Below are positions 1-9,252 of a stretch of DNA of 64,000 nucleotides, piece by piece. A program made the position numbers and the translations under genes. The notes under the pieces are model-generated. The model was not told where the DNA came from. It saw only the letters and a program-made list of their open reading frames with translations, and did no database searches. Positions within the stretch are counted from its first letter, which is position 1. The number at the start of each line of letters is the position of its first letter. The DNA is from Poriferisodalis sp026713105 (GTDB lineage Bacteria; Actinomycetota; Acidimicrobiia; Acidimicrobiales; Poriferisodalaceae): positions 1,922,001 to 1,986,000 of the forward strand of contig OZ220472.1 in the NCBI GenBank assembly GCA_965115995.1, read 5' to 3'.

Positions 1-287
1 CCGAAGAGATTCGACACGTGCAGCAGCGTGCGCGCCTGCTCATTGAGCGCATCGGCGACGGCCGGGTGGGAATGGCCCAGCGACGTCACTGCCAGCCCTG
101 CCAGAAAATCGAGGTAGCGCTTGCCGTCGCGGTCGTACAGCTCGCAGCCGCTGCCGCGCACGAATTGGACCGGCGGCGGTCCATAGGTGGGCATGAGCGG
201 GCAGTGCTCCAGCGCTGCGGCGCCCATGGCGGCGGCATGGGACGAGAGCCCGTTGTTGGCACTTGTCGCTGTCGTGGTCTGTGTCAT
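1..287 (-). CDS. argD: Acetylornithine aminotransferase, N-terminal part (cut by window edge)
   Basis: The first 95 or so codons of a class III PLP aminotransferase that converts N-acetylglutamate semialdehyde to N-acetylornithine in cytosolic arginine synthesis. The ATG is at 287. The translated text has the family's N-terminal block MPTYGPPPVQFVRGSG, then YDRDGKRYLDFLAGLAV and LGHSHPAV, typical of ArgD. The PLP lysine lies outside the window. It follows argB on the same strand after a 125-bp gap in which I see no feature, and is presumably co-transcribed with argC and argB. The gap is wider than the overlapping argC/argB junction. Confidence 0.88.
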   Translation of the reverse strand, partial: MTQTTTATSANNGLSSHAAAMGAAALEHCPLMPTYGPPPVQFVRGSGCELYDRDGKRYLDFLAGLAVTSLGHSHPAVADALNEQARTLLHVSNLF

Positions 288-412
288 GAGTTCGTGACCT
301 TGCTGTGGGATGGCCCGTTGGGATGTCGGCGGGTCGAGTGGTGCTGGCGTTTCGGGGGTGCTTGGGGGGTCGCCCATCGCTGCGGCGTTTGGGTAATTCG
401 TGGGCGGATCTG

Positions 413-1384
413 TCAATTCACAATCGAGTGCGGCCGATCGCGGGTGATCATCGTGCCGACTCCGGCGTCGGTGAACAGCTCGACGAGCACCACGTGCGGG
501 ATGCGGCCGTCGAGCAGGTGTGCGCTGTTGACGCCGTTGCGAACCGCGCTGATGCAGGCCTCGATCTTCGGGATCATCCCGCCCGCAATCTTCCCGCTGA
601 CCAGACGTGCGGCGAGCGAGTCGGCCGTCGTGCGGTGCACGAGCGAGCCTGGATCGTCGACATCGTCGAGCAATCCTGCGATGTCGGTGAGGTAGACGAC
701 CTTCTCAGCATCCAGAGCCGCTGCCACGGCGCCGGCCACGGTGTCTGCGTTGATGTTGTACGCCTGCCCCTTTGCATCCGCGCCGATGGTGGAGATGACA
801 GGGATCAGCCCCTCGGCGAGCAGGCGCACGAGCAGATCGGTGTTCACGTCGGTGACGTCGCCGACAAAACCGAGATCGGGATTGCGGGCGGTTGCGGTGA
901 TGACCCTGCCGTCTTCGCCTGAAATGCCCACAGCCAGCGGTCCGTGAACATTGATGGCACCGACGATGTCGCGGTTGACCTTGCCGACGAGCACCATGCG
1001 TGCGATGTCCAGCGTCTCCGCATCGGTGACTCGCAGCCCGTCGCGAAACTCCGAAGTCTTGCCGAGGCGCGCCATGAGATCGCCGATCTGCGGCCCGCCG
1101 CCGTGAACGACAACCGGCGCCATGCCGATCTGGCGCAGCAGCACGACATCAGCAGCAAAGCCGTCGGTCAGTGCCGTGTCGACCATCGCATTGCCGCCGA
1201 ACTTGACCACTACCACCGCGTCGCGCCAACGGCTGATGTACGGCAGCATCTCCACCAGCAGCTCGGCACGCTCGACCTGTTGGGCGTGAATGTCGTCGGC
1301 ATCGCGGTCGTCGGCCTGTGCCGGATCGGACTTGTCGCTGTCGGCGGTCTGTGCGTGGTCGGAATGATCGCCGGTGGGGGTCAA
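413..1384 (-). CDS. argB: Acetylglutamate kinase
   Basis: Phosphorylates N-acetyl-L-glutamate, the second step of arginine synthesis. Motifs are VVVKFGGNAMVD (phosphate-binding start), VVVHGGGPQIG (substrate loop), GLRVTDAETLDIARMVL, NINADTVAGAVAAAL and KIAGGMIPKIEAC; the C-terminus is GVGTMITRD as usual. The reading frame is open far into argC, but the sensible start is TTG at 1384, which overlaps the argC stop as TTGA and gives 323 residues, with a poorly conserved N-terminal tail of about 40 residues rich in D and A. No ATG or GTG lies between this TTG and the conserved core. argJ, which often separates argC and argB in actinobacteria, is absent here. Confidence 0.93.
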   Translation of the reverse strand: MTPTGDHSDHAQTADSDKSDPAQADDRDADDIHAQQVERAELLVEMLPYISRWRDAVVVVKFGGNAMVDTALTDGFAADVVLLRQIGMAPVVVHGGGPQIGDLMARLGKTSEFRDGLRVTDAETLDIARMVLVGKVNRDIVGAINVHGPLAVGISGEDGRVITATARNPDLGFVGDVTDVNTDLLVRLLAEGLIPVISTIGADAKGQAYNINADTVAGAVAAALDAEKVVYLTDIAGLLDDVDDPGSLVHRTTADSLAARLVSGKIAGGMIPKIEACISAVRNGVNSAHLLDGRIPHVVLVELFTDAGVGTMITRDRPHSIVN

Positions 1385-2484
1385 GGCATCAATCCCGTCG
1401 TTGGCAGGCCAGCCGTCTCGGGCAGGCCGAGAGCGATGTTCGCGCATTGCACGGCGCCGCCCGATGCGCCCTTGACCAGGTTGTCGATCGCGCTGAGCAC
1501 CACGAGCCAGCCGGTGCGGGGATCCACTCGTGCGCTCAGATGGCATGTATTCGCACCGAGTGTCGCCTTGGTGTGCGGGGCGTCGCGATGGGTCACCACG
1601 AACGGCTCACCTGCGTAGAAGTCAGCCAGCACGCCAAGGGCATCTTCGGTGGTCATGCCCTCCGATGGTCTGGCATAGCAGGTGGCCAGAATGCCTCGCA
1701 CCATCGGTGCCAGGTGCGGCGTGAACAGCACCTGGCACCCGGTTGCCTGCTCGATCTCGGGCGTGTGGCGGTGGTCCAGCAAGCCGTAGGCCACGAAGTC
1801 CTCGTCGACGGTCGAGAATGTCGTGGCGGGCTTGGGCGCCCGACCCGCGCCGCTGACCCCCGAGGCGGCGTCGATCACCACCCCGCTCGTCGAGATGAAC
1901 CCGCCGCGGGCGAACGGCGCCAAGGCCAGCGCCGCTGCGGTGGGATAGCACCCGGGAACGGCGACTCCCGCGGCGCCGCGCAATGCCTCGCGGCCGAGTT
2001 CGGGAAGCCCGTAAGGGAATTCGCCCAGCAACTCCGGCAATGGGTGGGTGGCCCCGTACCACTGCGGGTACAGGGCTGCGTCGACTAGTCGGAAGTCTGA
2101 GCCCAGATCGACCACGCAGCCGACCCGCTTGTACAGGTCGGCGACAATGGGTGCGCTGGCCATGTGCGGCAAGCCCAGGAACACCACGTCGAGCCCGACG
2201 AAGATCTCCGGGTCGTATGCGCAGTAGCGAAGGTCGCCATAGTCGGCCGCCAAACTGGGATACAGGTCGCGGACTGCGGCACCCGCCTGGGTATCTCCCG
2301 AAACGGCGACCACGTCGAAGGACGGATGTGCGGCTGCGAGCCGCAGCAGCTCCGCACCCGTGTAGCCGGATGCGCCCACTATGCCCACGCGCACCGGCGA
2401 AGCCGATGCCGAGCCCACGCGCACCGGCGAAGCCGATGCCGAGCCCACGCGCACCGGCGACTCCGGCACTGTGTCTGTGTCCAT
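1381..2484 (-). CDS. argC: N-acetyl-gamma-glutamyl-phosphate reductase
   Basis: NADPH-dependent reduction of N-acetylglutamyl phosphate. Shows the dinucleotide loop VGIVGASGYTGAELLRL, the catalytic cysteine in VAVPGCYPTAAAL (Cys179 counting from the chosen start) and the HTPEIEQ and FTPHLAPMVRGI blocks. The ATG at 2484 is chosen because AGAAAGG lies about 7 bases upstream; a GTG at 2517 in frame has no such site. Oddity: residues about 9 to 35, just before the first beta strand, are a 10-residue tandem repeat (VRVGSASASP) encoded by 30-bp direct repeats. argB overlaps its stop codon. Confidence 0.95.
   Translation of the reverse strand: MDTDTVPESPVRVGSASASPVRVGSASASPVRVGIVGASGYTGAELLRLAAAHPSFDVVAVSGDTQAGAAVRDLYPSLAADYGDLRYCAYDPEIFVGLDVVFLGLPHMASAPIVADLYKRVGCVVDLGSDFRLVDAALYPQWYGATHPLPELLGEFPYGLPELGREALRGAAGVAVPGCYPTAAALALAPFARGGFISTSGVVIDAASGVSGAGRAPKPATTFSTVDEDFVAYGLLDHRHTPEIEQATGCQVLFTPHLAPMVRGILATCYARPSEGMTTEDALGVLADFYAGEPFVVTHRDAPHTKATLGANTCHLSARVDPRTGWLVVLSAIDNLVKGASGGAVQCANIALGLPETAGLPTTGLMP
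2383..2460. repeat. 30-bp tandem repeat in the argC N-terminus
   Basis: Two complete and one partial copy of a 30-bp unit beginning gcccacgcgcaccggcgaag at 2383, 2413 and 2443. The period is a multiple of three, so argC stays in frame. The core gcaccggcgaagccg recurs as a perfect hairpin at 2672-2690 outside the gene. Confidence 0.95.
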
Positions 2485-2539
2485 GGCGGCGCGCCTTTCT
2501 CTCAGATCGATGCGCACTGTATCAGGTGCACCGCCGTCT

Positions 2540-2570
2540 TATGCATACATATGCAAAATTATTCAGACAT
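2540..2570. promoter_or_regulatory. Probable ArgR operator (ARG boxes) upstream of argC
   Basis: An AT-rich island in GC-rich surroundings. On the minus strand it reads TGAATAATTTTGCA followed by a TGCATATGTATGCA palindrome, resembling two adjacent ARG-box half-site pairs (TGAAT/TGCAT types). It lies about 55 to 85 bases before the argC start, where an ArgR repressor site would be expected. It may also carry the argC promoter. The assignment is by similarity to the general consensus only. Confidence 0.45.
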
Positions 2571-2671
2571 TGTGGATGCCATTGGGCAGCGCATCGGTAG
2601 ACTGCGCCTTCTCAGGGCCAACGACGTCCCTGCAGCCACCGAGTCCCAACACGGGAACTCGACTCGCATGC

Positions 2672-2690
2672 GCACCGGCGAAGCCGGTGC
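2672..2690. repeat. Perfect hairpin sharing the argC repeat core
   Basis: gcaccggc / gaa / gccggtgc: an 8-bp stem with a 3-base loop, between the argC operator and the gltB start. It shares 'cgcaccggcgaagccg' with the repeat array in argC about 230 bp away. It could be a REP-like element or an element of the gltB leader. Confidence 0.7.
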
Positions 2691-2714
2691 TGACAGCTCA
2701 CCGGGACGTCGCCG

Positions 2715-5700
2715 ATGCCCATCCATGACACTGCGACAACTGACACGGCGACCGCTCGCGTAGTGCCACGAGTCGAGGGCCGGCCTGTGGTACGCGTCGG
2801 CCCCTTCGTAAACCCGCCTCCAGCACAGGGTCTCTATGACCCGGCGTTCGAGCACGACTCGTGCGGTGTCGGCTTCGTTGCCGACATGTCGGGCGTGCCG
2901 AGCCGGGCCGTCGTCGATCAGGCCTTGCAATGCTTGGTCAACCTCGACCATCGCAGCGCCACTGGAGCGGAGGCAAACGTCGGAGACGGCATCGGCATAA
3001 CCGTTCAGGTTCCCGACCGATTCCTGCGAGCCGTCTGCGACTTCGAGCTGCCGCCGGCTGGCCGTTATGCCGTCGGCACGGCCTTTCTGCCTCGCACTGA
3101 CCCCGACGCTGCTGCCGCCGCGATCGAGGCGATCATGGTCGACGAGGAACTCGAGGTACTCGGCTGGCGCGATGTCCCGACCGATCCGTCATCGCTCGGC
3201 AAGTTCGCCACCGATCCGATGCCGGTGTTCCGGATGCTGTTCGTGGCTGCGCCCGCCGCTGCGGCGAACGCGCACGAGGTGCCGAAGGCCCCCGGCGCCG
3301 AGCATCTCGACAGACTGGATCTTGAACGGCGTGTCTATGTCGCTCGCAAGCGCACCGAGCACGAGATCGATCCCGCCCCGTACTTTCCGTCGCTGTCGTG
3401 CCGCACCCTCGTTTACAAAGGGATGCTGACCTGCGACCAGTTCGCGGAGTTCTATCCCGACTTGACCGATCCCCGCATGGAATCGGCGCTCGCACTGCTG
3501 CACTCACGCTTCAGCACCAACACCTTCCCCTCGTGGCCGCTGGCACACCCGTATCGCATGCTCGCCCACAACGGCGAGATCAACACCGTGATGGGGAACC
3601 GCAACTGGATGCGGGCACGAGAGGGCACGCTGTCGAGCCCGCTGTTCACCGATGCTGACGGGAACAACGAACTGGAGCGCACGTACCCCGTGTGCACGAC
3701 CGGCGCGTCGGACACCGCCAGCTTCGACGAGGTGCTCGAGCTGCTCCATCTCGGCGGGCGCAGCTTGCCCCATGCAGTGCTGATGATGATTCCCGAGGCG
3801 TGGGAGAACCACGCTCGCATGCCACAGGACCGCCACGACTTCTACGAATTTCATGCCTCGTTGATGGAGCCGTGGGACGGCCCGGCCAGCATCGCCTTCA
3901 CGGACGGCACCGTGGTGGGCGCCGTGCTCGACCGCAACGGCTTGCGGCCCTCCCGCTACTGGGTCACCTCCGATGGTCTCGTCGTGATGGCATCCGAAGT
4001 CGGCGTGGCTGACATCGATCAGTCGAAGATCATCCAGAAGGGGCGCTTGCAGCCGGGACGCATGTTCCTCGTCGACACCGCGCAGGGCCGCATCGTCGGC
4101 GACGACGAGATCAAGCGCGACCTGGTGAATGCCGAGCCGTACGGAGACTGGCTGACCGACGGGCTCGCGCATCTCGAAGACCTGCCGCCTCGATTCAATC
4201 TGACGCCGCAGCACGCCTCGGTGACGCTGCGCCAGCGCACGTTCGGCTACACCACCGAAGAACTGCGGATCCTCGTCGCGCCGATGGCCCGCACGGGCAC
4301 CGAACCGATCGGCTCGATGGGCACGGACACACCGATCGCGGTGCTCTCGAAACGCTCGCGGCTGCTGTTCGACTATTTCAGCCAGCTGTTCGCACAGGTC
4401 ACCAACCCGCCGCTGGATGCCATCCGCGAAGAATTGGTCACTTCCACGAAGGCCAAGATCGGCCCCGAGGGGAACCTGCTGATGCCAGGTCCCGAGTCTT
4501 GTCGGCAGATCGTGCTGCCCTCCCCGATCCTGTCGAATGAGGATCTGGCGAAAATCCTGTACATCGACGAGGATCTGCGGGCCGCCCGATCACAGACGAA
4601 CGGCACAGCGCCGCATGGAGCGGCGTCAAGCAGCACAGCGCCGCATGGAGCGGCGCCAAGCAGCACAGCGCCGCATGGAGCGGCGCCAAGCAGCACAGCG
4701 CCGCATGGAGCGGCGCCAAGCAGCACAACGGCCTCGAACGACACAGCGGCCGACACGACGCACCGCTACAAGCCGTTCGCCGTCGACGGCTTGTACGCCG
4801 TCGACGAGGGCGGACCGGGTATGGAGCGTGCGATCGCGGACGTCTGTGAGCAGGTCGACGAGGCGATCGCCGACGGCGCCCAGATCATCATCCTCTCGGA
4901 CCGCTACAGCGACGCGCAGAACGCGCCCATTCCCTCGCTGCTGTTGACAGGCGCCGTGCATCACCATCTGGTGCGCAACAAGACCCGCACGATGGTGGGC
5001 CTCGTCACCGAGTGCGGGGATGCCCGCGAGGTGCACCACATGGCGCTGCTGCTGGGCTACGGCGCCAGCGCCGTCAACCCGTACCTCGCCTTCGAGTCGA
5101 TCGACGACATGGTGCGTGGAGGCGTGATCACCGAGGTCGACCAGCGCGCCGCCAAGCGCAACTACATCAAGGCATGCACCAAGGGCGTGCTCAAGGTGAT
5201 GTCAAAGATGGGGATCTCGACGGTGGCCAGCTACACCGGGGCGCAGGTCTTCGAGTCTGTGGGTCTCGGGGAAGACGTCATCGATCGCTTCTTCACGGGA
5301 ACCACCTCGAAGCTGAGCGGTGTGGGTCTCGATGTGCTCGCCGCCGAGGTCGCCCAAAGGCACCAGTTCGCCTACCTCGACAACCCCACCGAGGCCGCCC
5401 ACCGCGATCTGTGGGCGGGCGGTGAGTACCAGTGGCGGCGCGAGGGCGAGTACCACCTGTTCAACCCCGAGACCGTCTACAAGCTGCAGCACTCCACCCG
5501 CGCCGGCCGTTACGAAGTCTTCAAGGAGTACACCGAACTGGTAGACGATCAGTCCACTGAGCTGGCGACGCTGCGCGGCCTCTTCGAGCTGCGTCCGGCG
5601 TCCGGCGGGCCGATCCCGATTGACGAGGTCGAGCCGGTCTCGGCGATCGTGAAGCGATTCTCCACCGGAGCGATGAGCTATGGCTCAATCTCGGCCGAAG

Positions 5701-7583
5701 CGCACGAGACGCTGGCAATCGCCATGAACCGCATCGGGGGCAAGTCCAACACCGGCGAAGGCGGCGAGGATCCGGAGCGCTATGTGCCCGATCCCAACGG
5801 CGACCTGCGACGGTCGGCCATCAAGCAGGTCGCGTCCGGGCGCTTCGGCGTCACCTCGGAATACCTGACCAACGCCGACGATCTGCAGATCAAGATGGCC
5901 CAGGGCGCCAAGCCGGGCGAGGGCGGCCAGCTGCCAGGTCCGAAGGTCTGGCCGTGGATCGCCAAGACACGCCACTCGACACCCGGCGTCGGGCTCATCA
6001 GCCCGCCGCCCCACCACGACATCTATTCGATCGAAGACCTCAAGCAGCTCATCCACGATCTCAAGAACTCCAACCCGCAGGCGCGCGTGCACGTCAAGCT
6101 GGTTGCCGAGGTGGGCGTGGGCACCGTCGCCGCCGGCGTGTCGAAGGCCAAGGCCGATGTGGTGTTGATCTCCGGGCACGACGGCGGTACCGGGGCCTCG
6201 CCGCTGACGTCGCTGAAGCACGCGGGCGCCCCGTGGGAGCTGGGCCTCGCCGAGACACAGCAGACGCTGTTGCTGAACGGCCTGCGAGATCGGATCGTGG
6301 TGCAGACCGACGGGCAGCTGAAGACGGGCCGCGACGTGATCGTGGCAGCACTTCTGGGCGCCGAAGAATTCGGCTTTGCCACGGCCCCGCTGGTGGTCTC
6401 GGGTTGCATCATGATGCGCGTCTGCCATCTCGACACCTGTCCCGTGGGCGTGGCGACCCAGAACCGCGAACTGCGCAAGCGCTTCGGTGGCCGACCCGAG
6501 TTCGTCGTCAACTTCTTCGAGTACATCGCGCAGGAAGTCCGTGAATACCTGGCGATGCTGGGCTTCCGATCACTGCCGGAGGCCATTGGACGCGTAGATC
6601 GGCTCGATACCACCGCCGCAATTGCTCACTGGAAGGCGCACGGGCTGAATCTGTCCCCGATCCTTGCGGAGCCCGAGACGCCGTGGCCCCAGGATCGCTA
6701 CTGCTCACAGAGCCAGGACCATGGCTTGGAGCGGGCCCTCGACTGCCAGCTCATCGAATTGGCAGCACCTGCGCTTGAGCGTCGCGAGCTGGTGCGGGCG
6801 GAGCTGCCGATCAGCAATGTGAACCGGACCGTCGGAACGATGCTCGGCCACCGAATCACCTCCGTGCACGGCGGCGACGGCCTGGCCGACGACACGATCG
6901 ACCTGACGTTCAGCGGGTCGGCCGGGCAGAGCTTCGGTGCGTTCGTGCCGCGTGGGCTGACGATGCGGCTGTACGGCGACGCCAACGACTACCTCGGCAA
7001 GGGGCTGTCGGGCGGGCGCCTCGTGGTGCGGCCGCCTCGGGAAATCAACGCGGCGTTCGTCGCCGAGGACAACATCATCGCCGGCAACGTCATCCTGTAC
7101 GGAGCGACGAGCGGTGAGGCATACATCCGCGGCACGGTTGGCGAGCGCTTCTGCGTGCGCAACTCCGGAGCGACCGCTGTCGTGGAGGGAGTGGGCGATC
7201 ACGCCTGCGAGTACATGACGGGCGGCATGGTGGTGGTGCTCGGCAGCGTCGGCCGCAACTTCGGCGCAGGCATGTCGGGCGGGGCGGCGTTCGTGTACGA
7301 CCCCGACGACGTCTTCTGGCGGAATCTGAACGCCGAGATGGTCGATCTGGAGCCGCAGCTCGACGACGCCGATGCCGAATCCGTGCGAGCAGTGCTGCGC
7401 CAGCACCTCGCCGAGACTGATTCGGCCCCGGCCCAGCGCATCCTGCGTCGCTGGCACAGCGAGGTGCGCAGTTTCCGCAAGGTGATGCCGAAGGACTACC
7501 GGCGGGTGCTCGAGGCCCGGGCCGCGGCCGCCGAAGGCGGCCAAGACCCTGATGAGGCTGTGATGGCGGCTGCGCATGGCTAG
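2715..7583 (+). CDS. gltB: Glutamate synthase (NADPH), large subunit
   Basis: Makes glutamate from glutamine and 2-oxoglutarate with GltD. The 1622 residues hold a class II amidotransferase domain (nucleophile Cys50 in DSCGVGFVADM, implying a 49-residue propeptide), a central domain, the FMN domain (GGKSNTGEGGEDPERY, LISGHDGGTGASPL), the 3Fe-4S cysteines 1231, 1237 and 1242 (CIMMRVCHLDTCPVG) and the C-terminal beta-helix domain (GGMVVVLGSVGRNFGAGMSGG). The ATG at 2715 has only a weak ribosome site. Oddity: residues about 630 to 670, in a central-domain loop, are an inserted array of four 10-residue repeats (TAPHGAAPSS type). The family's usual length is about 1500, so this insert and the N-terminus account for the extra size. 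gltD follows. Confidence 0.97.
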   Translation: MPIHDTATTDTATARVVPRVEGRPVVRVGPFVNPPPAQGLYDPAFEHDSCGVGFVADMSGVPSRAVVDQALQCLVNLDHRSATGAEANVGDGIGITVQVPDRFLRAVCDFELPPAGRYAVGTAFLPRTDPDAAAAAIEAIMVDEELEVLGWRDVPTDPSSLGKFATDPMPVFRMLFVAAPAAAANAHEVPKAPGAEHLDRLDLERRVYVARKRTEHEIDPAPYFPSLSCRTLVYKGMLTCDQFAEFYPDLTDPRMESALALLHSRFSTNTFPSWPLAHPYRMLAHNGEINTVMGNRNWMRAREGTLSSPLFTDADGNNELERTYPVCTTGASDTASFDEVLELLHLGGRSLPHAVLMMIPEAWENHARMPQDRHDFYEFHASLMEPWDGPASIAFTDGTVVGAVLDRNGLRPSRYWVTSDGLVVMASEVGVADIDQSKIIQKGRLQPGRMFLVDTAQGRIVGDDEIKRDLVNAEPYGDWLTDGLAHLEDLPPRFNLTPQHASVTLRQRTFGYTTEELRILVAPMARTGTEPIGSMGTDTPIAVLSKRSRLLFDYFSQLFAQVTNPPLDAIREELVTSTKAKIGPEGNLLMPGPESCRQIVLPSPILSNEDLAKILYIDEDLRAARSQTNGTAPHGAASSSTAPHGAAPSSTAPHGAAPSSTAPHGAAPSSTTASNDTAADTTHRYKPFAVDGLYAVDEGGPGMERAIADVCEQVDEAIADGAQIIILSDRYSDAQNAPIPSLLLTGAVHHHLVRNKTRTMVGLVTECGDAREVHHMALLLGYGASAVNPYLAFESIDDMVRGGVITEVDQRAAKRNYIKACTKGVLKVMSKMGISTVASYTGAQVFESVGLGEDVIDRFFTGTTSKLSGVGLDVLAAEVAQRHQFAYLDNPTEAAHRDLWAGGEYQWRREGEYHLFNPETVYKLQHSTRAGRYEVFKEYTELVDDQSTELATLRGLFELRPASGGPIPIDEVEPVSAIVKRFSTGAMSYGSISAEAHETLAIAMNRIGGKSNTGEGGEDPERYVPDPNGDLRRSAIKQVASGRFGVTSEYLTNADDLQIKMAQGAKPGEGGQLPGPKVWPWIAKTRHSTPGVGLISPPPHHDIYSIEDLKQLIHDLKNSNPQARVHVKLVAEVGVGTVAAGVSKAKADVVLISGHDGGTGASPLTSLKHAGAPWELGLAETQQTLLLNGLRDRIVVQTDGQLKTGRDVIVAALLGAEEFGFATAPLVVSGCIMMRVCHLDTCPVGVATQNRELRKRFGGRPEFVVNFFEYIAQEVREYLAMLGFRSLPEAIGRVDRLDTTAAIAHWKAHGLNLSPILAEPETPWPQDRYCSQSQDHGLERALDCQLIELAAPALERRELVRAELPISNVNRTVGTMLGHRITSVHGGDGLADDTIDLTFSGSAGQSFGAFVPRGLTMRLYGDANDYLGKGLSGGRLVVRPPREINAAFVAEDNIIAGNVILYGATSGEAYIRGTVGERFCVRNSGATAVVEGVGDHACEYMTGGMVVVLGSVGRNFGAGMSGGAAFVYDPDDVFWRNLNAEMVDLEPQLDDADAESVRAVLRQHLAETDSAPAQRILRRWHSEVRSFRKVMPKDYRRVLEARAAAAEGGQDPDEAVMAAAHG
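4604..4722. repeat. 30-bp palindromic minisatellite inside gltB (4 copies)
   Basis: Units start at 4604, 4634, 4664 and 4694. Each contains gcgccgc-atgga-gcggcgc, a perfect 7-bp inverted repeat with a 5-base loop (the first copy has a T in the last stem position). The period is in frame with gltB. The same core at the same 30-bp period occurs in the gene at 9253-10641, read there in another frame. Confidence 0.95.
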
Positions 7584-7703
7584 GAACGCATTGCTTGACA
7601 CACCGCGCAGCCGCCAGCAGGCGAACACAGGGGCTGCGCATGGCTAGGAACGCATTGCTTGGCACACCGCGCAGCCGTCAGCAGGCGAACACAGGGGCTG
7701 CGC
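7568..7703. repeat. 64-bp tandem duplication across the gltB stop codon
   Basis: Copy 1 is 7568-7631, copy 2 is 7632-7695 and a truncated third copy begins at 7696 and runs into the gltD start. Each unit begins ggctgcgcatgg; copies 1 and 2 then contain the sequence that ends gltB (ctag). The two full copies differ at only a few bases. The array fills the whole gltB-gltD gap and reproduces the sequence just before the gltD ATG. Confidence 0.95.
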
Positions 7704-9161
<1,458 letters not shown>

Positions 9162-9252
9162 GCGGCGGCTGACGGCGTGGCGACACGCCGGCTGAGCGCG
9201 AACAGATTTGGGCGTCGCCAGAATGGCGGTGCCGCAAACGGAGGTGACCACC

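Noticed and set aside
4604..4722. Possible CRISPR array (30-bp period)
   Set aside because: Units are head-to-tail with no unique spacers and are translated in frame; the same applies to 10246-10345.
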